Positions 17,702 to 27,611 of a stretch of DNA of 64,000 nucleotides are shown here, piece by piece. Positions within the stretch are counted from its first letter, which is position 1; each line of letters begins with the position of its first letter. The notes beneath the pieces are model-generated. The model did not search any database. It was not told where the DNA came from and saw only the letters and a list, made by a program, of their open reading frames with translations. The stretch covers positions 46,382 to 110,381 of the forward strand of contig CALKTH010000004.1 in NCBI GenBank assembly GCA_937997485.1, read 5' to 3'. A program made the translations under genes and the position numbers. Source of the stretch: an uncultured Acidimicrobiales bacterium. GTDB taxonomy: Bacteria; Actinomycetota; Acidimicrobiia; Acidimicrobiales; SZUA-35.

Positions 17702-19462
17702 TTGAACGAAGCTGAATACGAGAACCGACTCTCGGCCTACGAGGTCGGGATGGCGGAACTCCAATCACAGCTCAAGTCCATGGAGGAAGAGGTCGTCACG
17801 CTGCGACGTCGCCTCCAAGACGCGCCCAAGCGCGTCCGCACGCTCGAGGAGCGACTTCTCGATACCAAGGGCCAGCTTGCCCAGGCGATTAGCCAGAACG
17901 AAAAGCTGACCTACACCCTGCGAGAGGCACGAGAACACATCGCAGCCCTCCGAGAGGAAGTCGAGAAGCTGACGAACCCACCGTCGGCCTACGGCACGTT
18001 CCTGGCTCGCAATCCCGACGACACCGCTGATGTCTTCACCAGCGGCCGAAAGATGCGCGTCGAAGTGCACCCGGCCATCGGCGAAGAGGAGCTCGCCAAG
18101 GGTGCCGAGGTCGTGCTGAACGAGTCGCTCAACATCGTGAAGGTCCGAGCTCCCGAAGTCTCCGGCGAGGTGGTCTCGATCAAGGAGGTGCTGGAGAGCG
18201 GCTTGCGCGCCGTGGTCGTCGGCCGCGCTGACGAAGAGCGTGTGGTCGAGATGGGTGAGGCCCTCGTGGGCACGCTGGTGCGCGCCGGCGATTCCATGCT
18301 GCTCGACCCTCGATCCAACTTGCTGGTGGAGAAGCTCCCGAAGGCCGAGGTCGAAGATCTCGTCCTGGAAGAGGTGCCCGACGTCGCCTACGACGACATC
18401 GGTGGCCTCGACAAGCAGATCGAAGAGATCGTCGACGCCGTGGAACTGCCGTTCCTGCATGCGGATCTCTTTGCCGAGCACGAGCTGCCGGCCCCCAAGG
18501 GCATCCTGCTCTACGGTCCACCCGGTTGCGGTAAGACCCTCATCGCCAAGGCCGTGGCGGCCTCTCTCGCCAAAAAGGTGGCCGAGGTCTCCGGCGATGT
18601 GGAAGCGAAGAGTTTCTTCCTGAACATCAAAGGCCCTGAGCTTCTCAACAAATATGTGGGCGAGACCGAGCGGCAGATCCGCCTCATCTTCCAGCGTGCA
18701 CGGGAGAAGGCCGAAGAGGGCATGCCCGTCATCATCTTCTTCGACGAGATGGAATCGTTGTTCCGCACCCGCGGTAGCGGCATCTCGTCCGACATCGAGA
18801 GCACGATCGTTCCGCAGCTGTTGGCCGAGATCGACGGTGTGGAGACGCTCAAGAACACGATCGTCATCGGCGCATCGAACCGTGAAGATCTCATCGATCC
18901 GGCGATTCTGCGCCCGGGTCGTCTCGACGTGAAGATCAAGATCGAGCGTCCGGATGAAACCTCATCCAAACAGATCTTCGCCCGCTACCTCACCGATGAG
19001 CTGCCGCTGCACGCCGACGAGCTTGCCGCTCACGGCTCACGTGACGCAGCGGTCACCGCCATGATCGAGGAGGCCTCGGCCTTCATGTATCGGGCCGATG
19101 ACGCCACTCGCTTCCTCGAGGTCACGTACCAGAACGGCGACAAGGAGATCCTGTACTTCCGGGATTTCGCCTCCGGCGCCATGATCGAGAACGTGGTTCG
19201 CCGCGGCAAGAAGCTCGCCATCAAGCGGTTCCTCGACAACGGTGAGAAGGGCCTCAAGGCGGGAGATCTCATGGCCTCGGTGACCCAGGAGTTCAAGGAG
19301 CACGAGGACCTCCCGAACACGACCAACCCCGACGACTGGGCCAAGGTGTCCGGCAAGAAGGGCGAGCGGATCGTGTACGTGCGCACGCTCATCAAGCAGG
19401 GCGACGGCGACGAGACCGGCGGCCGTGCCATCGAGCAAGTCACGACCGGTCAGTACCTGTAG
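17702..19462 (+). CDS. arc: Proteasome-associated AAA+ ATPase ARC (Mpa)
   Basis: 586 aa. The start is TTG, chosen because GGAGG lies about 6 bases upstream and the protein begins at the normal family position. Residues 1-90 form the coiled coil that binds Pup. OB domains follow to about 240, then the AAA module with Walker A GPPGCGKT near 275, Walker [10 protein letters not shown] near 345 and the arginine region LRPGRLD. The C-terminus is GQYL, the motif that docks on the 20S core and opens its gate. The next gene, dop, starts 3 bp after the stop. Confidence 0.97.
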   Translation: MNEAEYENRLSAYEVGMAELQSQLKSMEEEVVTLRRRLQDAPKRVRTLEERLLDTKGQLAQAISQNEKLTYTLREAREHIAALREEVEKLTNPPSAYGTFLARNPDDTADVFTSGRKMRVEVHPAIGEEELAKGAEVVLNESLNIVKVRAPEVSGEVVSIKEVLESGLRAVVVGRADEERVVEMGEALVGTLVRAGDSMLLDPRSNLLVEKLPKAEVEDLVLEEVPDVAYDDIGGLDKQIEEIVDAVELPFLHADLFAEHELPAPKGILLYGPPGCGKTLIAKAVAASLAKKVAEVSGDVEAKSFFLNIKGPELLNKYVGETERQIRLIFQRAREKAEEGMPVIIFFDEMESLFRTRGSGISSDIESTIVPQLLAEIDGVETLKNTIVIGASNREDLIDPAILRPGRLDVKIKIERPDETSSKQIFARYLTDELPLHADELAAHGSRDAAVTAMIEEASAFMYRADDATRFLEVTYQNGDKEILYFRDFASGAMIENVVRRGKKLAIKRFLDNGEKGLKAGDLMASVTQEFKEHEDLPNTTNPDDWAKVSGKKGERIVYVRTLIKQGDGDETGGRAIEQVTTGQYL

Positions 19463-19465
19463 CTC

Positions 19466-20974
19466 ATGGCCATTCCCAAGATCGTCGGCGTCGAGACCGA
19501 GCTCGGCATCATGGTGCGCGGTACCACTGAGTGGAACCCAGTGTCCGCCAGCTCGCTGCTGATCAACGCCTACGTGGGTTCCGAGCCGGGAAGCCTTGAC
19601 GAGCGCTCCACGCCCGTCGCTTGGGACTTCATCGACGAGATGCCCGGCGCGGACGCACGCGAGTTCATGCCTGAGTTCGCCATGCCACCCGAGATCGAAA
19701 CGCACCTCGTGAACGCAGTGCTCACGAACGGTGCCCGGTACTACGTGGATCACGCACATCCCGAAGTTTCCACGCCCGAGTGCCGAGATGCCCTGTCTGC
19801 CGTGCTCTACGACCGGGCGGCCGAGCTGATCGCCATCGACTCGATGACGGCAGCGCGTTCTGCACTGCCGCCCGACCAGGAGATCATTCTCTATAAGGAC
19901 AACACCGACCGGAAGGGCAACGCCTACGGCACGCACGAGAACTATCTCGTCGATCGTTCGTTGCCATTCGGACAGATCATCACCGGGGCCACGATTCACT
20001 TCGTCACCCGGCAGATCTTCACCGGGTCAGGCAAGGTCGGCACCGAGCTGCCGGGAACTACGTCGGAGGCGGTCCCGTACCAAATCACACAGCGGGCCGA
20101 GCATTTCGAAGAAGAAGTTGGTCTCGAGACCACCCTGAAGCGGCCGATCATCAACACTCGAGACGAACCACACGCCGACAGCACCCGGTATCGCCGTCTC
20201 CACGTCATCGTTGGCGACGCCAACATGTCCCAGGTGGCAACCTTCCTCAAGGTCGGCACCACCTCGATCATTCTGGCCATGCTCGAAGATCACGCGCTGC
20301 TCCGAGCCCACCCACTCGCCGATCCCGTGCGAGCAATGCACCAGGTCTCCCACGATCTCACGCTGGCCCGCCCCCTTGATCTCGAGAGCGGCAAGAAGAT
20401 GACGGCGCTGGAGATCCAATTCGATCTCTTGGAGCAAGCAACAGCGTGGGCCTCCGAGCGTGGCCTTGCATCGGTTGGCGAAGAGACAGGCAAGCTCGTT
20501 CTCGAGCGCTGGGAACGGGTACTGACCGGACTGCAGTCTGACCCTTCCACCGTGGCCGATCAGGTCGACTGGCTGGCGAAGAAGCGTGTCATCGACGGCT
20601 TCCGAGAGCGCCATGACGCGGGCTGGGATGACACCCGGCTTCGCGCCCTCGACCTTCAGTACCACGACCTTCGCCCCGGCAAGTCGCTGGCTGCTCGAGC
20701 CGGCCTCGAGACGCTGGTCGACGACGAGGAAGCTCATCTCGCCAAGCACGAGCCGCCCTCGGACACGCGGGCCTACTTCCGGGGCAAGTGCCTGCAGAAG
20801 TTCGGCGACTCGATTGTTGCCGCGAACTGGGATTCGATCGTGTTTGATGTGGGAGATGACCCACTCCGACGTGTTCCCATGCTGGAACCGGGGAGAGGTA
20901 CAGTCGAACATGTCGGCAACTTGCTGGACGAGAGCGACACCGTCGCTGAACTCCTCGCCAAGCTCGGTGCCTGA
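19466..20974 (+). CDS. dop: Pup deamidase/depupylase Dop
   Basis: 502 aa of the carboxylate-amine ligase fold. It converts the C-terminal Gln of Pup to Glu and removes Pup from substrates. GVETELGIMV carries the metal-binding Glu residues, and [27 protein letters not shown] is the conserved ATP-site region shared with PafA. The N-terminal extension around residues 17-85 (DERSTPVAWDFIDEMPGADAREF) is the Dop-specific loop missing from PafA. It sits between arc and pup in one operon. Confidence 0.97.
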   Translation: MAIPKIVGVETELGIMVRGTTEWNPVSASSLLINAYVGSEPGSLDERSTPVAWDFIDEMPGADAREFMPEFAMPPEIETHLVNAVLTNGARYYVDHAHPEVSTPECRDALSAVLYDRAAELIAIDSMTAARSALPPDQEIILYKDNTDRKGNAYGTHENYLVDRSLPFGQIITGATIHFVTRQIFTGSGKVGTELPGTTSEAVPYQITQRAEHFEEEVGLETTLKRPIINTRDEPHADSTRYRRLHVIVGDANMSQVATFLKVGTTSIILAMLEDHALLRAHPLADPVRAMHQVSHDLTLARPLDLESGKKMTALEIQFDLLEQATAWASERGLASVGEETGKLVLERWERVLTGLQSDPSTVADQVDWLAKKRVIDGFRERHDAGWDDTRLRALDLQYHDLRPGKSLAARAGLETLVDDEEAHLAKHEPPSDTRAYFRGKCLQKFGDSIVAANWDSIVFDVGDDPLRRVPMLEPGRGTVEHVGNLLDESDTVAELLAKLGA

Positions 20975-20995
20975 GTCGCAGATGGGAGCCAACTG

Positions 20996-21190
20996 ATGGC
21001 TGAACGAGAGCAAATTCGCAAAACACCCTCACGGTCAGACGAGAAGACCGTCGAGGAAACACCTGCCAATAGCGAGTCCGGGGAGAAGCTGAAGGCCGAG
21101 CTCGACGATCTCCTCGACGAGATCGATGAAGTCCTCGAAACCAACGCCGAAGATTTCGTGAAGTCCTACATCCAAAAGGGCGGCCAGTAG
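20996..21190 (+). CDS. pup: Prokaryotic ubiquitin-like protein Pup
   Basis: 64 aa, disordered and acidic. The C-terminal half holds the ARC-binding helix ([28 protein letters not shown] in parts), and the protein ends YIQKGGQ. The terminal Gln means Dop must deamidate it before PafA can ligate it to lysines. GGGAG 7 bases before ATG is the ribosome site. It lies 21 bp after dop. Confidence 0.97.
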   Translation: MAEREQIRKTPSRSDEKTVEETPANSESGEKLKAELDDLLDEIDEVLETNAEDFVKSYIQKGGQ

Positions 21191-21206
21191 CCAACCTTCC
21201 CTTGCT

Positions 21207-21252
21207 TCTGCAAGACCGCCAGTGGCGGATACGCGAGTGAGATTCTTGCAGA
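21207..21252. terminator. Nested inverted repeat after pup
   Basis: TCTGCAAGA (21207-21215) pairs with TCTTGCAGA (21244-21252), enclosing CCGCC, loop AGT, GGCGG (21216-21228). It lies between the convergent pup and winged-helix genes and probably ends the arc-dop-pup transcript. Confidence 0.5.
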
Positions 21253-21261
21253 GGGTCAGGG

Positions 21262-22461
21262 TCAGGGTGAGGCGAGGAGGCGTTGCTGGTTGGGGACCGG
21301 GAAGCGGATCCGGTAGCGGGTGTCGCCGAGGGCGGCGTCCAAACGGAGGATCTCGGCGTCGAGAAGTTCGCGGTGTTCCGGGCCAAGTGAAGCATCGAGA
21401 TCGAGACGGAGTTCTCCGCTCGGATGCTGGGCCCAGCCCCCGACAATGTGGCCGTCAATCCAGACAGTGGGGCCGATGTTTCCCCACCGATCCGTGATTC
21501 GGGCGTTCGTGCTGGCCTGGAGATACCAGCTCCGCTGTTTCCACGCCATCGATGTCGAATCAAGGCTCGGGAGTAGAGCGACGGAAGGACCGAGATCTGC
21601 GGTCTCGTGAAGATCGTTGGGGAGAACCCAACCAGTCGGCTCACCCGGATCCGGGTCCGAAGGCGCTGCCGGGAGGGCAACCTGCACCGCATCGAGATCG
21701 GTCAGCGCCTGCACAACTTGTGTTTTCGTCCAACCGGACCACCACCGAAGATCGGTCATGGTGCCAGGACCGAAGGCGGCGAGCCATCGTCGAAGCACGC
21801 CGGCGGCACCGCTTCGCACGCTGATCTCGGCGTCATCGATCGGCGCAGGAGTCCATTGCGAGCGCAGCGCCCATGCATACTGCGAGGCAACCCACGATCC
21901 GAGGGGCCGCCCCCGCACGAATCGAGCGTCGAAGCCGCCCAGCACCATGAGCTTGGTGTGGATCGGGATATCAATCGTCTTGCCCTTCCCCGCCGGCCAT
22001 GCCGCCGTTCGGCGAACGTGGGGGAGCGCTTCGCCAATTGAGCGGGTATCGGTCGGCCCTCGCTCGGCGAGGAGGTCCGAGATGTCGGTCAGGGCCGCGT
22101 CGATCCAGCGCTCTCCCTCGGAGAGATGTTTGAGGATCGTTTTTCGCTCCGCAGCGGCCAGCTTCCGAGTCGACGACGCGTGCATGTCCCGCACGACCGC
22201 CGGGTCGGTGAGCCAGATCGTCCGCCGCATGGCGTGATGACGGAGCAGTGTCCGGTGCTCATACAACGCACCCTCGATCGACCGAATCGACGGTTCTTCC
22301 TGACGGACGAGGACCGACAGGAAGGGCGTGACCGGATCGGACGAATGCAGTGCGACGAGGTCCCGAGCGATCTCGGCCGGGTCATTGGTGCGTCGGTCCG
22401 GATGCAGACGATGACGCTCGACCAGCCGTCGTCGGCGCTCGGCGACGTCAATGGAAAGCAC
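21262..22461 (-). CDS. Winged-helix DNA-binding protein (HTH_42, AlkZ/YcaQ-like)
   Basis: 399 aa from a GTG at 22461, just inside the end of the upstream phosphatase gene, whose stop is 22469-22471. The frame is open for 112 codons further, but those overlap the phosphatase. The HTH_42 pattern is seen in RRTIWLTDPAVVRDMHA, LGSWVASQYAW, LRRWLAAFGPGTMTDLRWWSG and WIDGHIVGGWA. AlkZ-type DNA glycosylases of this fold use a Q-x-Q or Q-x-D near residue 35, where this protein has HSSD, so glycosylase activity is doubtful. Confidence 0.8.
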   Translation of the reverse strand: MLSIDVAERRRRLVERHRLHPDRRTNDPAEIARDLVALHSSDPVTPFLSVLVRQEEPSIRSIEGALYEHRTLLRHHAMRRTIWLTDPAVVRDMHASSTRKLAAAERKTILKHLSEGERWIDAALTDISDLLAERGPTDTRSIGEALPHVRRTAAWPAGKGKTIDIPIHTKLMVLGGFDARFVRGRPLGSWVASQYAWALRSQWTPAPIDDAEISVRSGAAGVLRRWLAAFGPGTMTDLRWWSGWTKTQVVQALTDLDAVQVALPAAPSDPDPGEPTGWVLPNDLHETADLGPSVALLPSLDSTSMAWKQRSWYLQASTNARITDRWGNIGPTVWIDGHIVGGWAQHPSGELRLDLDASLGPEHRELLDAEILRLDAALGDTRYRIRFPVPNQQRLLASP

Positions 22462-22468
22462 AGCCAGC

Positions 22469-23056
22469 TCAGGCGGTCGTCGAGCCTTCGATGTCGTCGA
22501 TCGCCCGCCATCCATGCAACATCCGCTGCTCGAGCAAGTCGTAACGCCAGTAGTGCCCCATGCCGGGTTGGTCGTGCTCCTGAGCGATGGGCAGGCCAGC
22601 CAAGTGGCAGCGGAGCAAGGTGCCCACGCCGCCGTGCCCGAACACTGCCACGTCGGCGTCGGCTGCCTCGAGGATGTCTGTGAGACAGCGAACGACTCGG
22701 GCCTGGGAGTCGATCGAGCGCTCCCAGCCCCGGGCGGACTTGTGCGGCTCGGCGTAGTAGAGAGCCGCCAACCTGGTGTGCTCTTCCTCGGAGACATAGC
22801 CGGTCGAGGAGCGGTCCGTCTCTCCCGAACACGGACGCACGTCGATCTCGAGACCCAGATGGGCGGCCAGGACGCCGCTGGTGTCCAGCGCCTTCTGCTC
22901 GTCGCTCGACACGATGTTGGTGATGTCGGAAGTCCACGGCTGAGCGAGCATGGCGCGAGCGCGGGAGAACCCGAGCTCGTTGAGTCCCCAGCGAGGAACC
23001 GGCACGTCGGGATCCTTCACGACGTTGGGATGTGAGACATAGGTCAGCGTCGGCAT
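22469..23056 (-). CDS. Histidine-phosphatase-fold protein with altered RHG motif
   Basis: 195 aa from ATG at 23056; a GTG two codons upstream is possible. The usual RHG reads SHPNV (YVSHPNV), so the His is kept but the Arg before it is lost. [13 protein letters not shown] provides the second His, and [14 protein letters not shown] the family helix. Activity may be reduced or changed. Its 3' end touches the start of the winged-helix gene, so the two are probably co-transcribed. Confidence 0.8.
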   Translation of the reverse strand: MPTLTYVSHPNVVKDPDVPVPRWGLNELGFSRARAMLAQPWTSDITNIVSSDEQKALDTSGVLAAHLGLEIDVRPCSGETDRSSTGYVSEEEHTRLAALYYAEPHKSARGWERSIDSQARVVRCLTDILEAADADVAVFGHGGVGTLLRCHLAGLPIAQEHDQPGMGHYWRYDLLEQRMLHGWRAIDDIEGSTTA

Positions 23057-23110
23057 CTGCACAGTTTGGCCTACCGACGGGATGGTCGTTCGGAGCGAGG
23101 AGAGCGCGGG

Positions 23111-23116
23111 TAGATT
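23111..23116 (+). promoter_or_regulatory. -10 box, leaderless dapD mRNA
   Basis: TAGATT, 8 bases, then ATG at 23125. Confidence 0.6.
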
Positions 23117-23124
23117 CGGCGGCC

Positions 23125-24264
23125 ATGAGCACCGGCTTCACCTCCATGGATCAGATCACTGCCGCACGACTCGAGTTGGAGGCGACGATCGACGGTTACG
23201 ACACGTCAGCGGCGTTTGCCGTCGGCGTGGCCACGATCGCTCCGAGTGGTGATGTGCTCGATGTCGCATATCCGCACGTTCAGACCAATGGCGATGGATC
23301 GTTCCCTGCCGCCATTGCCGCCAAGGTGACCGGACACGCCGCAGGCACCGCCACCTATCACCTCTCGAGCGAGCAAGTAGCGGAGATGATCGCGCTTGCG
23401 TTGCCGGCCGAGTCGGTCGAGATCCCGCACCCGAACCTGGCATCGTGGCGGGCCTGCCTCGAGGTCGCGGCAACGCCGTCGCTCGCTGGCACGCGCCAGA
23501 TCGTTGCCGCGTTCATCGGGTCACTTGACGACGCTCCCATCGACGCCGTGGACGGCTACCTCCGCCTTCACCTGCTTTCTCACCGCGCCGTCCAGCCACA
23601 CGGCATCAACATGAATGGCATCTTTGGGGCGCTCACGAACGTTGTCTGGACGAACCTCGGGCCGTTCCCGGTCGCCGACTTCGAGATGACTCGGATGAAG
23701 CTGCGGGCCGCAGGCCACCACGTCGTTGTGTTCGGAGTCGACAAGTTCCCGCGCATGATTGACTACGTCGTCCCGAGTGGGGTGCGCATTGCCGAGGGCG
23801 GTCGTGTACGCCTCGGTGCTCACCTGGCCGAGGGAACCACCGTGATGCATGAGGGATTCTGCAACTTCAACGCCGGCACGCTGGGCTCCTCGATGGTCGA
23901 AGGGCGCATCTCTGCCGGCGTGCTCGTGGGTGACGGCTCCGACGTCGGCGGCGGTGCCTCGATCATGGGCACGCTCAGCGGCGGTGGCGAGGAGACGATC
24001 AGCCTCGGGAAGAACTGCCTGCTTGGTGCCAACTCCGGGCTCGGCATCTCACTTGGCGACGACTGCATCGTGGAAGCTGGGCTCTACGTGACGGCCGGGA
24101 CGCTGATTTCGATGCCGGACGGATCAATGATGAAGGCTCGGGATCTTTCCGGGGCCAACGGGCTCCTCTTCCGGCGCAACTCCACGACCGGTGCCGTCGA
24201 GGCCCTTGCCCGGTCCGGGGCCTCGTGGAAAGGCTTGAACGAGGATCTTCACAAGAACGACTGA
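23125..24264 (+). CDS. dapD: 2,3,4,5-tetrahydropyridine-2,6-dicarboxylate N-succinyltransferase
   Basis: 379 aa. It makes N-succinyl-2-amino-6-ketopimelate in the succinylase branch of lysine and meso-diaminopimelate synthesis. The C-terminal half shows the left-handed beta-helix of hexapeptide transferases ([23 protein letters not shown] in parts, [21 protein letters not shown] in parts). The long N-terminal domain matches the actinobacterial DapD type. The frame is open 31 codons upstream, but the -10 box supports the ATG at 23125. Confidence 0.93.
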   Translation: MSTGFTSMDQITAARLELEATIDGYDTSAAFAVGVATIAPSGDVLDVAYPHVQTNGDGSFPAAIAAKVTGHAAGTATYHLSSEQVAEMIALALPAESVEIPHPNLASWRACLEVAATPSLAGTRQIVAAFIGSLDDAPIDAVDGYLRLHLLSHRAVQPHGINMNGIFGALTNVVWTNLGPFPVADFEMTRMKLRAAGHHVVVFGVDKFPRMIDYVVPSGVRIAEGGRVRLGAHLAEGTTVMHEGFCNFNAGTLGSSMVEGRISAGVLVGDGSDVGGGASIMGTLSGGGEETISLGKNCLLGANSGLGISLGDDCIVEAGLYVTAGTLISMPDGSMMKARDLSGANGLLFRRNSTTGAVEALARSGASWKGLNEDLHKND

Positions 24265-24287
24265 CCCGGCGCAGAGCCGGGATCCTC
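24241..24287 (+). terminator. Nested hairpin at the 3' end of dapD
   Basis: CCCGGC (24265-24270), loop GCAGA, GCCGGG (24276-24281), enclosed by GAGGATC (24241-24247) and GATCCTC (24281-24287). The stem begins inside the last codons. There is no U tract. Confidence 0.45.
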
Positions 24288-24305
24288 ACACCGGAGGTGC
24301 CCCAG

Positions 24306-24311
24306 TAGGGT
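24306..24311 (+). promoter_or_regulatory. -10 box, leaderless TauE-family mRNA
   Basis: TAGGGT, 6 bases, then GTG at 24318. Confidence 0.55.
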
Positions 24312-24317
24312 GCGCCG

Positions 24318-25076
24318 GTGGATGTCGAACTTGCCCTTGGGCTCGTGCTCTTGGCCTTCGTCGTCGGTACCTACGGGTCGATCATCGGGGCAGGTGGCGG
24401 ATTCGCCATGGTCGCTGGGCTCGTGCTCTTCTTCGACCTCACCGGCGCGGCTGCGGTTGCAACGAGCTCGATCACGATCCTGTTCGTCCAATCCACCGGG
24501 GCGATCACGTATCACCGCAAGGGTCTCGTCGACGGTCCGACGGTCTGGTGGTTCGTGCTGGGGTCCGTGCCGGTGGCGTTGCTCTCCGCCGCGCTGCTGG
24601 CCAGTCGGATTCCGCAGCGTCTCTTCGATGCGTTGATTGGCGCCCTGCTCCTCGTGCTGGCTGCATTCGTCGTCTTCGTGTCTTCGCCGACCGGAGAGGG
24701 CGTTGACGGCGCAGAACCTCGACACAAGGAGCTGGCGGCTTCCGGGTCCCTCATTGGCATTCTCTCCGGAGCGTTCGGTGTCGGCGCGGGCCTTGTCACC
24801 GTCCCCTTGATCTCATGGCTTCGCGAATTGAGGCCGCACCGAGCGACAGCGACAACCTCGGCAATAGGGGCCATCAGCGGTATCGCCGCGTCCATCGGCC
24901 ACATCGCGGCTCGCAACCCGCGTTGGTCGTTCCTGCCGTTCGTTATCGCCGGTGCCATCGTCGGTGGGCGGTTGGGAGCACAGTCCGCCCATCGCCTCTC
25001 GGAACGCGCAGTGCAGGTGCTTCTTGCCGGTGGTCTCGTTGCCGCTGGTCTGCCGCTGCTTCTACGAGCCGTCTGA
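24318..25076 (+). CDS. TSUP-family (TauE/SafE) membrane transporter
   Basis: 252 aa with about eight membrane helices in two repeats. The signature GTYGSIIGAGGGFAMV in the first helix and GILSGAFGVGAGLVTVPLI in the second half are the TauE/SafE pair. Members move sulfite, sulfonates or other sulfur or carbon anions; the substrate is not predictable here. The last 15 bp overlap the end of the convergent esterase gene. Confidence 0.9.
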   Translation: MDVELALGLVLLAFVVGTYGSIIGAGGGFAMVAGLVLFFDLTGAAAVATSSITILFVQSTGAITYHRKGLVDGPTVWWFVLGSVPVALLSAALLASRIPQRLFDALIGALLLVLAAFVVFVSSPTGEGVDGAEPRHKELAASGSLIGILSGAFGVGAGLVTVPLISWLRELRPHRATATTSAIGAISGIAASIGHIAARNPRWSFLPFVIAGAIVGGRLGAQSAHRLSERAVQVLLAGGLVAAGLPLLLRAV

Positions 25077-25973
25077 ACGCAGGGGCCCCGATGGTGTCTG
25101 CCCCAAGTGGCGAGCAGCCCACCAACGGAGGCCTCGAGACAGAACGAGCGGCGCCACGGTGACATGGAACTCGTCAGCGAAGACCTCGTGTTCGATCACA
25201 AGTGAGTTGGCGGGCGCGACCTCGCGAACGGCGCGTACGAACCGGTCCAAGTCCTCCACCATGTCGAGGTAGTGGCCCGCCGCCGGCTTAGCGGGGTGGC
25301 CGACCGGGAGCGCAGCTGCTTCTTGCTCGCGGCCCCACTGCGTTTCGTGAGCTCCGATTCCGAAGAACACGCTTGCCTTCTTGGGAGGGGAGGAGAGTTC
25401 ACCACTGCCGGCTCGATCGAGCAGCGATCCGTTGTTCCACCACAACGACGGACTGCCGAGCAGGTACGCATCGAAGGGGCAACCCTCGTCCCAGATCAGG
25501 TGGCAACCGAGGAGCCCGCCGAGTGAGTGGCCGAAGAAAATTTGATGTGCCCCGGCCTCTGGCCACCGTTGGTTGAGCGAGGGCACCAGTTCGTCAGTAA
25601 GGAATCGGGTGAATGCCTTGGCCCCTCCGCTCCTGGCAAACATGGGAGTCCGCGACGGGGTGAGATCTCGGGCCCGAACCTGAACGGTGTCGATCAGGCC
25701 TTCGGCTCCCGGGTAACCCACACCGACCACCAACATGGACGGCAGTTGGTGCATGAGCTGCAGGCTCCGCACCACGTCGACGGCCGTGCCGAAGAACCCG
25801 TCGCCATCGCTGACCATGAGCGTGTGCCGAATCGGATCGACATCTGTCTCCGGTGCGGTGTGGCGAACGCGACACTCCGCGGTCAGGACTCGGAACTCGT
25901 CACCCACCGATGTCGAGGGGAACACCTCTGCCGTGGCACCACCAATGATCGGGGGCGGCAAATCTGCAGTCAT
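25062..25973 (-). CDS. Alpha/beta hydrolase, esterase D/IroE-like
   Basis: 303 aa. Family features are HTLMVSDGDGFFGTAVDVV after the first strand, VVGVGYPG, and the nucleophile elbow FFGHSLGGLLGCHLI. DEFHVTVAP near the C-terminus provides the His region. It resembles the putative-esterase family that hydrolyses siderophore or thioester bonds; no siderophore genes are nearby. It is transcribed away from prcB, sharing a 35-bp gap with it. Confidence 0.83.
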   Translation of the reverse strand: MTADLPPPIIGGATAEVFPSTSVGDEFRVLTAECRVRHTAPETDVDPIRHTLMVSDGDGFFGTAVDVVRSLQLMHQLPSMLVVGVGYPGAEGLIDTVQVRARDLTPSRTPMFARSGGAKAFTRFLTDELVPSLNQRWPEAGAHQIFFGHSLGGLLGCHLIWDEGCPFDAYLLGSPSLWWNNGSLLDRAGSGELSSPPKKASVFFGIGAHETQWGREQEAAALPVGHPAKPAAGHYLDMVEDLDRFVRAVREVAPANSLVIEHEVFADEFHVTVAPLVLSRGLRWWAARHLGQTPSGPLRSDGS

Positions 25974-25994
25974 GTCACCAGACTGGCTCAGCGC

Positions 25995-26000
25995 TAGGGT
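25995..26000 (+). promoter_or_regulatory. -10 box, leaderless prcBA mRNA
   Basis: TAGGGT, 8 bases, then GTG at 26009. It lies in a 35-bp gap shared with the divergent esterase gene. Confidence 0.65.
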
Positions 26001-26008
26001 TCGCTGCT

Positions 26009-26851
26009 GTGACGCTTCCGTTGTTTTCTCCCCACGACGACCCAGGGCCGAGCTTCCCCGGCCTTCTCGACAAGGTCGGAATCGATCCCTCCTACAAGGT
26101 TTCCAAGGCCGCGGCCGATGCTGGAGCCGAGCACGGGATGACCTTCACCCACGGCACGACGGTGGTCGCTGCTCGAAGCACAGAAGGCGTGGTAATCGCC
26201 GGTGACCGTCGGGCGACTTCCGGGAACCTGATCAGCTATCGCAACATGCAGAAGGTCTTCATGGCCGACCGCTGGAGTGGCGTGGCGATCGCTGGAGCGG
26301 CGGGACCGGCAATCGAGATGGTGAAGATGTTCCAGCTGCAGCTGGAACACTACGAAAAGGTGGAGGGCCACACGCTGTCGCTGGAGGGCAAGGCCAACCA
26401 GCTCAGCCAGATGGTCCGCCAACATCTTCCCGCAGCCATGCAGGGAATGGTCGTGGTGCCGATCTTTGCCGGCTTCGATCGCCGTCGAGGACGGGGTCGA
26501 CTCTTCGCCTACGACGTGACTGGCGGCCGCTATGAGGAGGAGGATCACATCGCCTCCGGCTCCGGAAGCTTGCACGCCAAGACCGTCATCAAGCTGGGGC
26601 GCGGCGGTTCGCTCGGAACCGAGGACACGGTGAATCTGCTGATTCGGGCCCTCTTCACCGCGGCTGACGATGACAGCGCCACCGGCGGCCCCGACAGCAT
26701 GCGTGGCATCTACCCGATCGTGGCCACCATCACCGCCGATGGTTACCAGGCCCTCGAAGAAGACGACATCGCCGCCCGCTTTGCCACGATCATCGATGAG
26801 TACACCGAAGCCAACAACCAAGATCGCATCGCCAACGGGGAGGCTGTCTGA
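26009..26851 (+). CDS. prcB: 20S proteasome beta subunit
   Basis: 280 aa precursor, start GTG. The propeptide of 49 residues ends FTHG, and cleavage exposes Thr50 (TTVVAARS), the catalytic nucleophile. GVVIAGDRRATSG brings the Asp and Lys/Arg region, and SGSGSLHAKTVI the conserved Ser/Gly segment. It assembles with PrcA into the 28-subunit core that degrades pupylated proteins delivered by ARC. The stop overlaps the prcA start (TGATG). Confidence 0.97.
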   Translation: MTLPLFSPHDDPGPSFPGLLDKVGIDPSYKVSKAAADAGAEHGMTFTHGTTVVAARSTEGVVIAGDRRATSGNLISYRNMQKVFMADRWSGVAIAGAAGPAIEMVKMFQLQLEHYEKVEGHTLSLEGKANQLSQMVRQHLPAAMQGMVVVPIFAGFDRRRGRGRLFAYDVTGGRYEEEDHIASGSGSLHAKTVIKLGRGGSLGTEDTVNLLIRALFTAADDDSATGGPDSMRGIYPIVATITADGYQALEEDDIAARFATIIDEYTEANNQDRIANGEAV

Positions 26852-27540
26852 TGAACATGCCGTTCTATGTCGCACCCGAACAGGTGATGAAGGACCGAGC
26901 CGACTACGCCCAGAAAGGCATCGCTCGGGGCCGAAGCCTGGTGGCCATCGAATTCGATGAGGGAATTCTCATCTGCGCCGAGAACCCGTCTCGCAATCTG
27001 AAGAAGATCTCCGAGATCTACGATCGCATCGCCTTCGGCGGCGTCGGGAAATACAACGAATACGACCAGCTCCGTATCGCCGGCATTCGACACGCCGATC
27101 TGAAGGGGTACACCTACAGCCGAGACGACGTCGACTCGCAGGCGCTGGCCAATCAGTACGCACAGATGCTCGGGCAGATCTTCACGCATGAGATGAAGCC
27201 CCTCGAGGTGGAGATTCTTGTCGTCGCCGTCGGATTCGAGCGCCCAGGCGACCGCCTTTTCCACATTCGGTACGACGGCTCGGTCAGTGACGAAGACGGG
27301 TTTGCAGCGCTGGGTGGCGAGGCCGATGCCATTCGGGAGCGGCTGACTGCAGCAAACCTCGATGGTCTCGACGCCGCTGGTGCGCTCAAGGCAGCGGTGG
27401 CCGCCCTCAGCGGTCCCGATCGCAACATCGAGAGCGGTCATCTCGAGGTGTCCTTGCTCGACCGTCTCCCCGAGGGCCGATGCTTTCGGCGACTCGAGAA
27501 TGGCGAGATCGCCGCACTGTTGGGTTCGTCCGCTCGCTGA
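26851..27540 (+). CDS. prcA: 20S proteasome alpha subunit
   Basis: 229 aa. It forms the outer rings that gate entry and bind the ARC C-terminus. MPFYVAPEQVMKDRADYAQKGIARG is the N-terminal gate and H0 helix region (cited in parts), then GILICAENPSRNLKKISEIYDRI. No catalytic Thr, as expected. It is translationally coupled to prcB. Confidence 0.97.
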   Translation: MNMPFYVAPEQVMKDRADYAQKGIARGRSLVAIEFDEGILICAENPSRNLKKISEIYDRIAFGGVGKYNEYDQLRIAGIRHADLKGYTYSRDDVDSQALANQYAQMLGQIFTHEMKPLEVEILVVAVGFERPGDRLFHIRYDGSVSDEDGFAALGGEADAIRERLTAANLDGLDAAGALKAAVAALSGPDRNIESGHLEVSLLDRLPEGRCFRRLENGEIAALLGSSAR

Positions 27541-27563
27541 GCTGGCGGTCGGGCTGCGCGGCT

Positions 27564-27578
27564 AGGTCATTTTGACCT
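27564..27578. promoter_or_regulatory. Perfect palindrome AGGTCA-TTT-TGACCT
   Basis: A 15-bp dyad lies 24 bp after the prcA stop and about 34-50 bp before the start of the PAS-GGDEF-EAL gene. It is AT-richer than its surroundings and has no U tract, so an operator is more likely than a terminator. Confidence 0.4.
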
Positions 27579-27611
27579 CCGTGATCGGTCCCTATTCAAC
27601 CTGACGATCGT

